This document shows, in pieces, positions 1 through 7,692 of a DNA stretch of 64,000 bases. The stretch comes from Streptomyces sp. AC558_RSS880. GTDB lineage: Bacteria > Actinomycetota > Actinomycetes > Streptomycetales > Streptomycetaceae. Under the pieces are notes generated by a model. It saw only the letters and a program-made list of their open reading frames with translations, was not told the origin of the DNA and searched no databases. Location: the NCBI RefSeq assembly GCF_019049255.1, contig NZ_JAGMUJ010000004.1, positions 1-64,000 of the forward strand, given 5' to 3'. A program made the position numbers and the translations under genes. How positions within the stretch are numbered: the first letter of the stretch is position 1; each line of letters opens with the position of its first letter.

Positions 1-437
1 GCGTTCTAAGGGCAGGTGCCCGCTGATTGTTCACACCTTTCAGCAAGGCATCCCCGCCCCTGGCCCCGCAGAGCCGGGACAGGGAAGGTCTCCCCACCTG
101 GCCGGACTCTCTCGCGACTGCTGGGCACCGGCCGCTGGGCCTGGCGTGGCATCCCGCCACCCACCCACCGTTGGCCGCTGAGCCGGCCCGGCGTGCGGGC
201 GAGACGCGAGCGCGTTCGTGAACCCCGGGTGACCGGGCAGCCGGCCTCGGATCGCAGGCGTACGTGGGCCACCCGTTCTTCCGGGCCGCTCGCTCGCTTC
301 TTCCTCGTGCTGGAGCGAGCCGGGTCAAGGGTGGCCCGGAGGGCCATCGCCGTAGGCGACGCGGAGTGGAGCGCAGCGGAACGCAGCGCCCTTGACGCGG
401 CTCGCGGAAGCACGACACTGGCAAAGAAGCGAGTGGC
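1..437. other. Gene-free left edge of the window
   Basis: No open frame here reads like a protein. The overlapping frames on both strands are Arg, Pro and Ser rich and show none of the codon pattern of neighbouring genes. The right part is occupied by a large imperfect inverted repeat (separate entry). Positions 1 to about 290 are GC-rich with no recognised element. Because the window starts here, a promoter or gene end further left cannot be excluded. Confidence 0.5.
291..437. repeat. Large imperfect inverted repeat (about 40-50 bp arms)
   Basis: The core arms are 317-333 and 387-403, each containing a gagcc(g/c)(g)gtcaaggg-type sequence in opposite orientation. Pairing extends outward: gtgct at 307-311 matches agcac at 408-412, and the cgcttctt block near 297 matches aagaagcg near 425, with a roughly 7-nt gap on one side. 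The centre at 334-386 is itself rich in short GC repeats such as ggagcgcagcggaacgcagcg. Its RNA would fold into a long hairpin. Elements that look like this recur between genes in Streptomyces genomes as far as I remember, but I cannot name the family. Confidence 0.6.
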
Positions 438-1172
438 TCAACGGTGCGTATGAACTCCGTCCAGGGAAACCCCCGACCGACGGTCACAGTACGGTCCCTC
501 GGCTGCCTTCAGTCGCTCCAGGGCTGTCAGCCGTACCGTGAACACCACGGCGGCCCCGGCGGTGGCGGCGTACAGGAGGTCGACGGCCAGGTACAGCGTC
601 ACGGCGTCGCTGAGCCCGGCGAGCGAGTCGGCCATGTCGAGGCGTGCGGCGGTGTACCGGCCGAGCAGGGTCGTCCCGACGAACAGGCCCCACCACAGGT
701 TCACCGGCCACATCGGCAACCGGTGCGATTTCCCCTCGGTCGGCAGCGGTGCGCAGGCATTCCACATGTCGGCCGCGATGCGGTACGGCAGCCACAGGTT
801 GGCCACGGGGATGAACCAGGCACCGATCGCCCATCCGGGGCCCTTACGGAACCAGTTCGGTGCCAGGAGCTCGGTGCGGCGGCGCGTCAGGAAGAACCAG
901 GTGATGAAGAGCACCGCGCAGAGCAGGCTCGTGGCCACCTGGACCCGCCCCGCATTCTCGTACAACGAGTACGCGGCCTCCAGGCTCGACGCGGTCACGT
1001 CGCCGTCGACCACCGCGCGGAGCCGGACACCGGTGTACACGGCGAACAGGTCGCCGAACGCGGCGGCCGCGAACGCCGCCACCACGGCGATGAGGAGGCC
1101 ACGTGAAGCGAGTGGCGGCATGCCGCTGGACAGCGGTGGATGCGGGCTGAGCCCATCCTTGGATGTGAGCAT
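438..1172 (-). CDS. DUF4328 domain membrane protein
   Basis: This is an integral membrane protein of about 244 residues and unknown function. It has roughly five or six hydrophobic segments, and its middle contains the DUF4328 hallmark, a WAIGAWFIPVANLWLPYR stretch preceded by an FITWF segment. The start at 1172 is preferred because GGGGGA lies about nine bases upstream; a longer frame to 1235 adds Arg/Pro-rich sequence without family character. The C-terminal tail is encoded by DNA that also carries, in another frame, a 17-bp copy of the 3' end of the downstream DUF397 gene, so the tail may be a recombination product. Confidence 0.75.
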   Translation of the reverse strand: MLTSKDGLSPHPPLSSGMPPLASRGLLIAVVAAFAAAAFGDLFAVYTGVRLRAVVDGDVTASSLEAAYSLYENAGRVQVATSLLCAVLFITWFFLTRRRTELLAPNWFRKGPGWAIGAWFIPVANLWLPYRIAADMWNACAPLPTEGKSHRLPMWPVNLWWGLFVGTTLLGRYTAARLDMADSLAGLSDAVTLYLAVDLLYAATAGAAVVFTVRLTALERLKAAEGPYCDRRSGVSLDGVHTHR

Positions 1173-1290
1173 GGCGATGATCCCCCACGGGCGGTAAGAC
1201 GGAGAACACCCGCGGAAGATCGCGCGCGGACGCACGATACGTCGGACGGCGAGCGGCCGTCCACATCAATTCGTCTGCGGTCAGGGCCTC

Positions 1291-1569
1291 TTAGCGACCG
1301 ATGCCGCCTATGAACTCCGTCCAGGCGGCCGACCCGACGACGATCACCGGTCCACCGTCCACCTTGCTGTCCCGGACGGGTACGACGCCGGGAAGTCCGT
1401 CGGCGACTTCGACGCATGCCTCGCCGCCGTCGCCGCCGCTGTAGCTGCTCTTGCGCCAGAGGGCGGCGCCGGGGAAGTCGTATGCGACTTCGACGCAGTC
1501 CTCGCCGCCGTCGCCGCCGCTGTAGCTGCTCTTGCGCCAGCATGCGTTGCTCAGGTCGAACTCGCGCAT
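1291..1569 (-). CDS. DUF397 protein with internally duplicated motif
   Basis: This is a 92-residue protein of the DUF397 family, which in Streptomyces is usually encoded beside an XRE-type regulator and probably modulates it. The N-terminal WRKSSYSGGDGGE block occurs twice, at residues 11-23 and 38-50, each followed by a CVEVA strand. The usual family pattern of WRKSSYS, CVEVA, VRDSK and AWTEF follows. The first unit is therefore an in-frame duplication of about 27 codons. The start codon lies inside the upstream XRE gene (19-nt overlap), which implies translational coupling. The partner role is inferred from the family. Confidence 0.85.
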   Translation of the reverse strand: MREFDLSNACWRKSSYSGGDGGEDCVEVAYDFPGAALWRKSSYSGGDGGEACVEVADGLPGVVPVRDSKVDGGPVIVVGSAAWTEFIGGIGR

Positions 1570-2384
1570 CGTCTGTAGTCCTCCGCAGCCGACTCGATCA
1601 GGGGCAGGGACGCCTCCGACGACAGCGCGGCGGCCCTGATGTGATCGTAAGACGCCCGGACTCGCTTCACCAGCGCCGGTTCGTCCAGCAGGCTTCCCGA
1701 AAACACGCCCTCTGTATAGACGGTGGGCGGTGCGTCCTCGAACTCCATGAGCTTCATCTGCTTGCCCATGGCCGGGTGCGCCCCTGCGGCGAACGGGAGC
1801 ACTTGCACCAGCACCTTGCGCTCGCGCGCCATGGCCGCGATGTGGTCCAACTGGTGCGCCATGATCGCCGGACCGCCCACGGGGACGCGCAGTACCGTCT
1901 CGTGCAGTACCGCCCAATACACAGGCCGAGTGGCGTCCTTGAGGACCTGCGTCCGCTCCATGCGCCCCCTGATCAGTTCCTCGATGTACTCGTCGGTGGC
2001 GAACGGATTGCCCGCCAGGAACATCGCCTGCGCGTACTCCCGTGTTTGCAGCAACCCTGGAACCACAGCCGGCGCGTACTCGCAGATTTCCGTCGCCAGT
2101 CGTTCCAGTTCGGCTGCGTGCGCAAAGTACTCCGTATAGCTCTGGTCCTTGATGAGCTTGCGCCACATCCGCTCGAAAATACCGTCGGTTTGCAGTACCC
2201 CGTCGATCCGCTGCGCCACATCCAATTGCGGCTTGCGAATCGCCTGTTCGAACTGGCCGATGTAGCCGCCCGAAACGAACACCCGCACACCCAGTTCCAC
2301 CTGCGTGAACCCCGCGTCCTCGCGTCGCCGCTTCAGTTCCGTGCCGAAGAACTCCCACGCCGCCTGACGCGAACCATTGGCCAT
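1551..2384 (-). CDS. XRE-family helix-turn-helix regulator with DUF5753 domain (WhiJ-like)
   Basis: A 277-residue DNA-binding regulator. Residues 10-70 form an XRE helix-turn-helix in which the recognition helix is slightly unusual (FVSGGYIGQFEQ). The remainder matches the DUF5753 domain found in the large WhiJ/AbaA-associated family, including YAPAVVPGLLQTREYA and VLHETVLRVPVGG. The start at 2384 gives the MANGSRQAAW N-terminus. It overlaps the DUF397 gene downstream by 19 nt, and the pair is divergent from two small coupled ORFs at 2500-2921. Streptomyces has dozens of such loci, and those studied affect development or antibiotic production. The ligand or target here is unknown. Confidence 0.88.
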   Translation of the reverse strand: MANGSRQAAWEFFGTELKRRREDAGFTQVELGVRVFVSGGYIGQFEQAIRKPQLDVAQRIDGVLQTDGIFERMWRKLIKDQSYTEYFAHAAELERLATEICEYAPAVVPGLLQTREYAQAMFLAGNPFATDEYIEELIRGRMERTQVLKDATRPVYWAVLHETVLRVPVGGPAIMAHQLDHIAAMARERKVLVQVLPFAAGAHPAMGKQMKLMEFEDAPPTVYTEGVFSGSLLDEPALVKRVRASYDHIRAAALSSEASLPLIESAAEDYRRCASST

Positions 2385-2499
2385 AACCAACCCCCTTGTG
2401 CTGACCCGCACTTGTAGCGCACAGCCTCCTGCCGAGTGTAGGTGCGGCACGGCATTCTGGAGGCGCGAAGAGTGAAAACGGAAAAGCGAGGGGATCACC

Positions 2500-2709
2500 G
2501 TGAAGGCACGACACTCGGCGCTCTGCGTCGAAGAAGCGGAGGAAGTGGTGAAGGAATTGCGGGCGGCACTCGCGAAGGCCGGAATTTCCCTGCCGTCACT
2601 GGGGCTGGACCCGGTGAGTCTTGCGCGGGAGGCGCCCTGTCCGCTCGTCGAACTGGGGCGGTGTTCCGTGGAGACCGCGCGGCGGATCGCGGCGGCGGTG
2701 GTGCGGTGA
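2500..2709 (+). CDS. Small hypothetical protein (69 aa)
   Basis: A GTG-initiated ORF preceded by GAGGGG at a good distance. It encodes a 69-residue, mostly helical protein with an EEAEEVVKELRAALAKAG amphipathic segment. I recognise no named family, but small proteins of this type commonly sit opposite XRE/DUF397 pairs in Streptomyces. Its stop overlaps the GTG of the next ORF by four bases (GTGA), which argues that both are translated. The codons are GC3-biased throughout. The function is unknown; a role in the adjacent regulatory locus is an inference from position. Confidence 0.65.
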   Translation: MKARHSALCVEEAEEVVKELRAALAKAGISLPSLGLDPVSLAREAPCPLVELGRCSVETARRIAAAVVR

Positions 2710-2921
2710 AGCCGCCCGTCGGCGCGTATGTCGTGGACACCAGGACCGAGCGGCTCGGCGTCGTCATGGGGCATGAGGGGCCCTACGTCCAGCTGAGACC
2801 GTACGGCGGCGGCCGTGAGTGGGACGCCGACCCCGGTGCCGTACGGCACGCCACGCCCGCCGAGCGGCTGCGCGCGGCGACGGCGTACGCCAATGCCCGG
2901 AGCCGGGGGGAGGTGCCGTGA
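2706..2921 (+). CDS. Small hypothetical protein (71 aa), coupled to the ORF before it
   Basis: This begins with GTG inside the stop of the preceding ORF (GTGA overlap) and ends 21 bases before the preferred recO start. The product has a beta-rich N-terminus (VGAYVVDTRTERLGVVMG), which resembles the small single-domain proteins found in WhiJ-type loci, followed by a helical TPAERLRAATAYANARS tail. A longer frame starting at 2442 exists, but its upstream part overlaps the previous gene and is rejected. No function can be assigned. Confidence 0.62.
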   Translation: MKPPVGAYVVDTRTERLGVVMGHEGPYVQLRPYGGGREWDADPGAVRHATPAERLRAATAYANARSRGEVP

Positions 2922-2942
2922 ACGTGGGCGACAATGGATGCC

Positions 2943-3689
2943 ATGAGTCTGTTCCGCGACGACGGCATCGTGCTGCGCACCCAGAAGCTGGGTGAGGCGG
3001 ACCGGATCATCACATTGCTCACGCGCGGTCACGGACGGGTACGCGCGGTGGCGAGGGGCGTGCGCCGGACGAAGTCGAAGTTCGGTGCGCGTCTCGAACC
3101 GTTCTCGCACGTGGACGTGCAGTTCTTCTCGAAGGGGAGCGAGCTGGTCGGGCGCGGGCTGCCGCTGTGCACGCAGAGCGAGACGATCGCGCCGTACGGT
3201 GGCGGGATCGTCACCGACTACGCGCGGTACACCGCGGGCACCGCCATGCTGGAGACCGCCGAGCGGTTCACCGACCACGAGGGCGAGCCGGCGGTGCAGC
3301 AGTACCTGCTGCTGGTCGGGGCCCTGCGGACGCTGGCGCGGGGCGAGCACGCGCCGCATCTCGTGCTCGACGCGTTCCTGCTGCGTTCCCTCGCCGTCAA
3401 CGGGTACGCGCCCAGTTTCACCGACTGCGCGAAGTGCGGGATGCCCGGGCCGAACCGGTTCTTCTCGGTCGCGTCCGGCGGTTCCGTCTGTGTCGACTGC
3501 CGGGTGCCCGGCAGCGTCGTACCCTCACCGCAGGCCCTGGGGCTCCTCGGCGCGCTGCTTACGGGAGACTGGGAGACCGCGGACGCGTGCGAGGCGCGGT
3601 ACGTCCGGGAGGGGAGCGGGCTGGTGTCCGCCTACCTGCACTGGCATCTGGAGCGCGGGCTGCGCTCGCTCCGGTACGTCGAGAAGTAA
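2943..3689 (+). CDS. recO: DNA repair protein RecO
   Basis: RecO binds single-stranded DNA and works with RecR and RecF to load RecA at gaps. The 248-residue product has the N-terminal OB-fold start (GIVLRTQKLGEADRIITLLT), a central all-helical domain, and a four-cysteine zinc site with CAKCG near residue 160 and CVDC near residue 183. The start at 2943 (MSLFRDDG) matches usual actinobacterial RecO; an in-frame ATG at 2934 would add three residues. It lies just upstream of uppS, an arrangement common in Streptomyces. Confidence 0.95.
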   Translation: MSLFRDDGIVLRTQKLGEADRIITLLTRGHGRVRAVARGVRRTKSKFGARLEPFSHVDVQFFSKGSELVGRGLPLCTQSETIAPYGGGIVTDYARYTAGTAMLETAERFTDHEGEPAVQQYLLLVGALRTLARGEHAPHLVLDAFLLRSLAVNGYAPSFTDCAKCGMPGPNRFFSVASGGSVCVDCRVPGSVVPSPQALGLLGALLTGDWETADACEARYVREGSGLVSAYLHWHLERGLRSLRYVEK

Positions 3690-3728
3690 GCACGACACGG
3701 AACGTCAGCACGAGGAGACGAGAAGCAC

Positions 3729-4568
3729 ATGGTGGTACGCGGGTTCCTGGGGCGTCAGCGCCGGGAGTACAGGACGCCGGAGCCGCACCCCTCAGGCGCG
3801 CGGCCTCCGAAGATCCCCGGGGAGCTGGTCCCCAACCATGTGGCGATCGTCATGGACGGCAACGGGCGGTGGGCGAAGGAGCGGGGGCTGCCGCGCACCG
3901 AGGGGCACAAGGTCGGCGCCGAGCGGGTGCTGGACGTGCTCCAGGGCGGGGTCGAGATGGGCGTGGGCGCGATCTCGCTGTACGCCTTCTCCACCGAGAA
4001 CTGGAAGCGGTCGCCGGACGAGGTGCGCTTCCTGATGAACTTCAACCGGGACTTCATCCGCAAGACGCGTGACACCCTCGACGAGCTCGGCATCCGGGTG
4101 CGCTGGGTGGGGCGGATGCCCAAGCTGTGGAAGTCGGTGGCCAAGGAGCTCCAGGTCGCCCAGGAGCAGACGAAGGACAACGACCGGCTGACGCTGTACT
4201 TCTGCATGAACTACGGCGGGCGCGCGGAGATCGCCGATGCCGCGCAGGCGCTCGCGGAGGACGTGAAGGCCGGGCGGCTCGACCCGTCGAAGGTCACCGA
4301 GAAGACGCTGCAGAAGTACATGTACTACCCGGACATGCCGGACGTGGACCTGTTCCTGCGGCCGAGCGGTGAGCAGCGCACGTCCAACTACCTGCTGTGG
4401 CAGAGCGCCTACGCCGAGATGGTCTTCCAGGACGTGCTGTGGCCGGACTTCGACCGCCGTGACCTGTGGCGGGCGTGTCTGGAGTTCGCCTCCCGGGACC
4501 GGCGGTTCGGCGGGGCGATCCCGAACGAGGAACTGCTGGCCATGAAGGGCGAGCAGCCCGAGAGCTGA
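3729..4568 (+). CDS. uppS: Isoprenyl transferase (undecaprenyl/decaprenyl diphosphate synthase)
   Basis: This cis-prenyltransferase condenses isopentenyl diphosphate units to make the long-chain polyprenyl diphosphate carrier used in peptidoglycan synthesis. The 279-residue protein carries the family signatures in order: [13 protein letters not shown] near residues 37-49 with the catalytic Asp, the [12 protein letters not shown] loop, and the C-terminal [19 protein letters not shown] region that binds diphosphate. An N-terminal extension of about 30 residues before the core is normal in actinobacteria. It follows recO after 39 bases. Chain length and exact product cannot be read from sequence. 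Confidence 0.95.
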   Translation: MVVRGFLGRQRREYRTPEPHPSGARPPKIPGELVPNHVAIVMDGNGRWAKERGLPRTEGHKVGAERVLDVLQGGVEMGVGAISLYAFSTENWKRSPDEVRFLMNFNRDFIRKTRDTLDELGIRVRWVGRMPKLWKSVAKELQVAQEQTKDNDRLTLYFCMNYGGRAEIADAAQALAEDVKAGRLDPSKVTEKTLQKYMYYPDMPDVDLFLRPSGEQRTSNYLLWQSAYAEMVFQDVLWPDFDRRDLWRACLEFASRDRRFGGAIPNEELLAMKGEQPES

Positions 4569-4600
4569 CGCCCGGACGCGGGACGTTAGGGTTCCGCCTC

Positions 4601-5131
4601 ATGGATCACCAGGGGCGGGACACCGTTCAGGACAGGGGCACCGACGCCGTCGAGCTGGTCTACCGGCCGACGCGCGCCGACATCCTCCAGGGCATCCAGG
4701 TCCGTGCACGCGTGCGCGGGGTGGCGCCGGTGCGGTGGATGTTCGTCGTGCTGTTCACCGGGTTCGCCGCGTTCACCGCGCTCGGAGGGGCGGACGCCGC
4801 GGTGCTGACCGCGCTCTCGCTGCTGACCGCGGTCCTGATCTGGGGCACGCCCCGGATCCAGGCCGGCCAGGTGTTCCGGGCCGTCTCGTGGCAGGGCGAG
4901 TACCGCGTCACGGTGACCGACGCCGGGATCACGGTCGAGACCGAGCACACGACGGTGGTGCAGCGCTGGACGCTGTTCCGCGGCTACCGCGAGACCCCCG
5001 AGCACCTGGTGCTGCTCAGCCGCGACCCGGGCATCCTGGTGCTGGAGGTCGAGCCCAAGCGCGGCCTGCGCGGCGAGGAGGACCTCCAGCGCCTGCGGGC
5101 CCTGCTCGGCCGGCACCTCGCCCGCGTATGA
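4601..5131 (+). CDS. YcxB-like membrane protein
   Basis: A 176-residue protein with two close hydrophobic helices around residues 45-85 (MFVVLFTGFAAFTAL and VLTALSLLTAVLIW) followed by a beta-rich domain of about 80 residues (GEYRVTVTDAGITVETEH, LVLLSRDPGILVLEVE). This arrangement is typical of the YcxB/bPH-2-like family of unknown function. The chosen ATG follows uppS by 32 bases. The last codon overlaps the next gene as ATGA, so the two are likely co-translated. Confidence 0.75.
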   Translation: MDHQGRDTVQDRGTDAVELVYRPTRADILQGIQVRARVRGVAPVRWMFVVLFTGFAAFTALGGADAAVLTALSLLTAVLIWGTPRIQAGQVFRAVSWQGEYRVTVTDAGITVETEHTTVVQRWTLFRGYRETPEHLVLLSRDPGILVLEVEPKRGLRGEEDLQRLRALLGRHLARV

Positions 5132-5490
5132 CGGTCGCCCGTGCCGCCCGCGGGTGTGCGGCGGCCGTCGTCCTCGCCTGCGCGGGGCTGGCCGTGCTCC
5201 TCGCCTTCGGCAGCACGGTGGAGATGGAGTCCTTCCCGGGACTGCGGGAGAACCTGGCGCCGCTCGCCGTGTACCTGCTGGTGTGCGCGGCGCTGCTCGC
5301 CGCCGGCGGACTGGCGCTCGCGGGGCGGCGGTCGTACGCGGGGTGGGGTGCCGCCGTCGTCCTGGGCGCCCTCGTCGCGGTGCGGCTGTGGACGCTCGCG
5401 CCGATGCTGCACTGCTGGTCCCACGAGAGTGTGGGCCGGAACGACGACGGCTCGTACTCCTGCGTGAACCGCGGCGACATGCTGCCCTGA
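5128..5490 (+). CDS. Small hypothetical membrane protein
   Basis: A 120-residue product starting at the ATG that overlaps the preceding stop by four bases. It has three predicted membrane segments, at about residues 10-28, 44-63 and 73-90, and a short polar C-terminus with two cysteines (LHCW and YSCVNRG). No family is recognised. The overlap suggests a two-gene unit with the YcxB-like gene. It ends 25 bases before the convergent zur gene. Confidence 0.65.
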   Translation: MTVARAARGCAAAVVLACAGLAVLLAFGSTVEMESFPGLRENLAPLAVYLLVCAALLAAGGLALAGRRSYAGWGAAVVLGALVAVRLWTLAPMLHCWSHESVGRNDDGSYSCVNRGDMLP

Positions 5491-5514
5491 AGGGGGTCCG
5501 CCGTCGCCGCGGTC

Positions 5515-5937
5515 TCAGCCGGCGTTCGCGGCGGCCGCGCACTCCGCGCAGGTGCCGAAGATCTCGACGGTGTGGGCCACGTTGACGTAGCCGTGTTCCG
5601 CCGCGATGGCCTCGGCCCACTTCTCCACGGCCGGGCCCTCCACCTCCACCGCCTTGCCGCAGCTGCGGCAGACCAGGTGGTGGTGGTGGTCGCCGGTGGA
5701 GCAGCGGCGGTAGACGGACTCGCCGTCGGCGGTGCGCAGGACGTCGACCTCGCCGGCGTCGGCGAGGGACTGCAGCGTGCGGTAGACCGTGGTCAGGCCG
5801 ACGGAGTCGCCCTTGTGCTTGAGCATGTCGTGGAGGTCCTGCGCGCTGCGGAACTCGTCGACCTCCTGGAGGCAGGCCGCCACAGCGGCACGCTGCCGGG
5901 TGGAGCGGCCCTTCACGGGCGGTCCTGCGGTCGTCAC
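5515..5937 (-). CDS. zur: Zinc uptake regulator Zur (Fur family)
   Basis: A 140-residue Fur-family metalloregulator that represses zinc-uptake genes when zinc is plentiful. It has an N-terminal winged helix (VGLTTVYRTLQSLADAGEV near residues 46-64), the HHHHLVCRSCGK metal and structural zinc site near 84-95, and a second CAEC pair near the C-terminus that completes the structural zinc site. GTG start with a strong GAGGAGG upstream. It lies directly downstream of and codirectional with znuBCA, which supports Zur over Fur or PerR. The znuA promoter carries a matching operator (separate entry). Confidence 0.92.
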   Translation of the reverse strand: MTTAGPPVKGRSTRQRAAVAACLQEVDEFRSAQDLHDMLKHKGDSVGLTTVYRTLQSLADAGEVDVLRTADGESVYRRCSTGDHHHHLVCRSCGKAVEVEGPAVEKWAEAIAAEHGYVNVAHTVEIFGTCAECAAAANAG

Positions 5938-5999
5938 GGGGATGCCTCCTCATCTCTGGCCTCTGCCCGGGCCATTGTGCCAGCCCGGGCGGAGGGCAG

Positions 6000-6902
6000 T
6001 CAGGCGCCGACCGTGTCGCCGGCCTTGCGGCCGGCCGGAATGGCGCACTCGGCGGGGTCGCCGCCGGGTTGTGCGGCGGCCAGTGCCCGGGCGCGGCGGC
6101 GGGCCAGCGGGGCGGCCAGCGCGGTCAGCGCGATGAACGCGGCGATGGTCAGCAGCACGATCGTCGCGCCGGGCGGCACGTCCTGGTAGTACGAGGTGAC
6201 CGTGCCGCCGATGGTCACGCTCACGCCGATCGCGACGGCGATGGCGAAGGTCGCGGCGAAGCTGCGGGTGAGCTGCTGGGCCGCCGCGACGGGCACCACC
6301 ATGAGCGCGCTCACCAGCAGCAGGCCGACCACGCGCATCGCGACGGAGACCGTGACCGCGGCCGTGACCGCCGTGAGCAGGTTCAGGAACCGCACCGGCA
6401 GGCCCGTCACCCGGGCGAACTCCTCGTCCTGGCTGACCGCGAACAGCTGCCGGCGCAGACCGACGGTGATCGCGACCACGAACGCGGCCAGCAGGCAGAT
6501 CGCGGTGACGTCGGACTCGGAGACCGTGGACAGGGAGCCGAAGAGGAACGAGGAGAGGTTCGTGGTGGAGCCGCCGGGGGCGAGGTTGATGAACATCACG
6601 CCGCCGGCCATACCGCCGTAGAAGAGCATCGCGAGGGCGATGTCGCCGCGGGTCCTGGCGTACCAGCGGACCAGTTCCATGAAGACGGCGCCGAGGACGG
6701 AGACGAGCGTCGCCATCCACACCGGGGACCAGCTGAGCAGGAAGCCGAGACCGACGCCGGTCATGGCGACGTGACCGATGCCGTCGCCCATGAGGGCCTG
6801 GCGGCGCTGGACCAGGTAGATGCCGACCGCGGGGGCGGTGACGCCGACCAGGACGGCGGCGAGCAGCGCCCGCTGCATGAAGGCGTAGTCGAGGATCTCC
6901 AT
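6000..6902 (-). CDS. znuB: Zinc ABC transporter permease
   Basis: A 300-residue ABC-3 family permease with about eight hydrophobic segments. It should form the membrane channel of the ZnuABC zinc importer. Typical features include GIYLVQRRQALMGDGIGHVA near residues 27-46 and SALMVVPVAAAQQLTRS near 199-215. Its ATG overlaps the znuC stop by one base (TGATG), so the two are translationally coupled. Manganese or iron permeases look similar; zinc is assigned from the His-rich binding protein and adjacent zur. Confidence 0.92.
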   Translation of the reverse strand: MEILDYAFMQRALLAAVLVGVTAPAVGIYLVQRRQALMGDGIGHVAMTGVGLGFLLSWSPVWMATLVSVLGAVFMELVRWYARTRGDIALAMLFYGGMAGGVMFINLAPGGSTTNLSSFLFGSLSTVSESDVTAICLLAAFVVAITVGLRRQLFAVSQDEEFARVTGLPVRFLNLLTAVTAAVTVSVAMRVVGLLLVSALMVVPVAAAQQLTRSFAATFAIAVAIGVSVTIGGTVTSYYQDVPPGATIVLLTIAAFIALTALAAPLARRRARALAAAQPGGDPAECAIPAGRKAGDTVGA

Positions 6903-7669
6903 CAGCTCAGCAGTCCCGTGCGGATCGGTTCGGTGCCCGCCGGTGCGTGCGGGTGTACGTGGTCGTGGCCGGGCAGCGCGTGCTGGCCGACCGCCTTGGG
7001 GGGCGGGCCGTCGTGCAGGACGCAGCCGTCGCGCAGGACGACCGCCCGGTCGATCAAGGGCTCCAGGGGGCCCAGTTCGTGCAGGACGAGGAGGACCGTG
7101 GCGCCCTCGGAGACCTGGTGCCTCAGGGTTTCGGCGAGGACCTCCTGGCTGGCCAGGTCGACGCCCGCCATCGGCTCGTCCATGATCAGGAGTTCGGGGG
7201 CGGCGGCGAGCGCGCGGGCGATCAGGACCCGCTGGTGCTGGCCGCCGGAGAGGGCGTCGACGGAGTCCTTGGCGCGGTCCGCCATGCCGACCAGGTCCAG
7301 GGCGTGGCGTACGGCCTCGCGGTCGGCCTTGCGGAAGAGGCCGAAGCGGGTGCGGGCCAGGCGGCCCGAGGAGACGACCTCGGTGACCGTGGCGGGCACG
7401 CCGCCGGCGGCGGTGGTGCGCTGCGGGACGTAGCCCACGCGCGCCCAGTCGCGGAACCGGTGCCGCGGGGTGCCGAAGAGTTCGATCTCGCCGGCGGTGA
7501 CGGGCACCTGGCCGATGACGCTGCGCACGGCGGTCGACTTGCCGGAGCCGTTGGCGCCGAGCAGGGCGACGACCTCACCGTGGCGCACGGTGAGGTCGAT
7601 GCCGCGCAGGACGGGGCGCGAGCCCAGCTCGGCGCGGACGCCGCGCAGGGATATGACGGGCTCGGTCAT
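6902..7669 (-). CDS. znuC: Zinc ABC transporter ATP-binding protein
   Basis: ATPase subunit of the zinc importer, about 255 residues. Walker A is GANGSGKST, the signature is LSGGQHQRVLIARALA, and Walker B is ELLIMDEP. The start at 7669 (MTEPVISLRG) is chosen because GGAGG lies five bases upstream. A GTG at 7696, overlapping the znuA stop as GTGA, is an alternative that would add nine residues. It sits between znuA and znuB in one operon. Confidence 0.92.
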   Translation of the reverse strand: MTEPVISLRGVRAELGSRPVLRGIDLTVRHGEVVALLGANGSGKSTAVRSVIGQVPVTAGEIELFGTPRHRFRDWARVGYVPQRTTAAGGVPATVTEVVSSGRLARTRFGLFRKADREAVRHALDLVGMADRAKDSVDALSGGQHQRVLIARALAAAPELLIMDEPMAGVDLASQEVLAETLRHQVSEGATVLLVLHELGPLEPLIDRAVVLRDGCVLHDGPPPKAVGQHALPGHDHVHPHAPAGTEPIRTGLLS

Positions 7670-7692
7670 GCCGTCCTCCGGTGGTTCGTCGG

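Noticed and set aside
6..453. Long overlapping frames at the left end
   Set aside because: Both strands show Arg/Ser/Pro-rich shadows over an inverted repeat and no ribosome site; likely non-coding.
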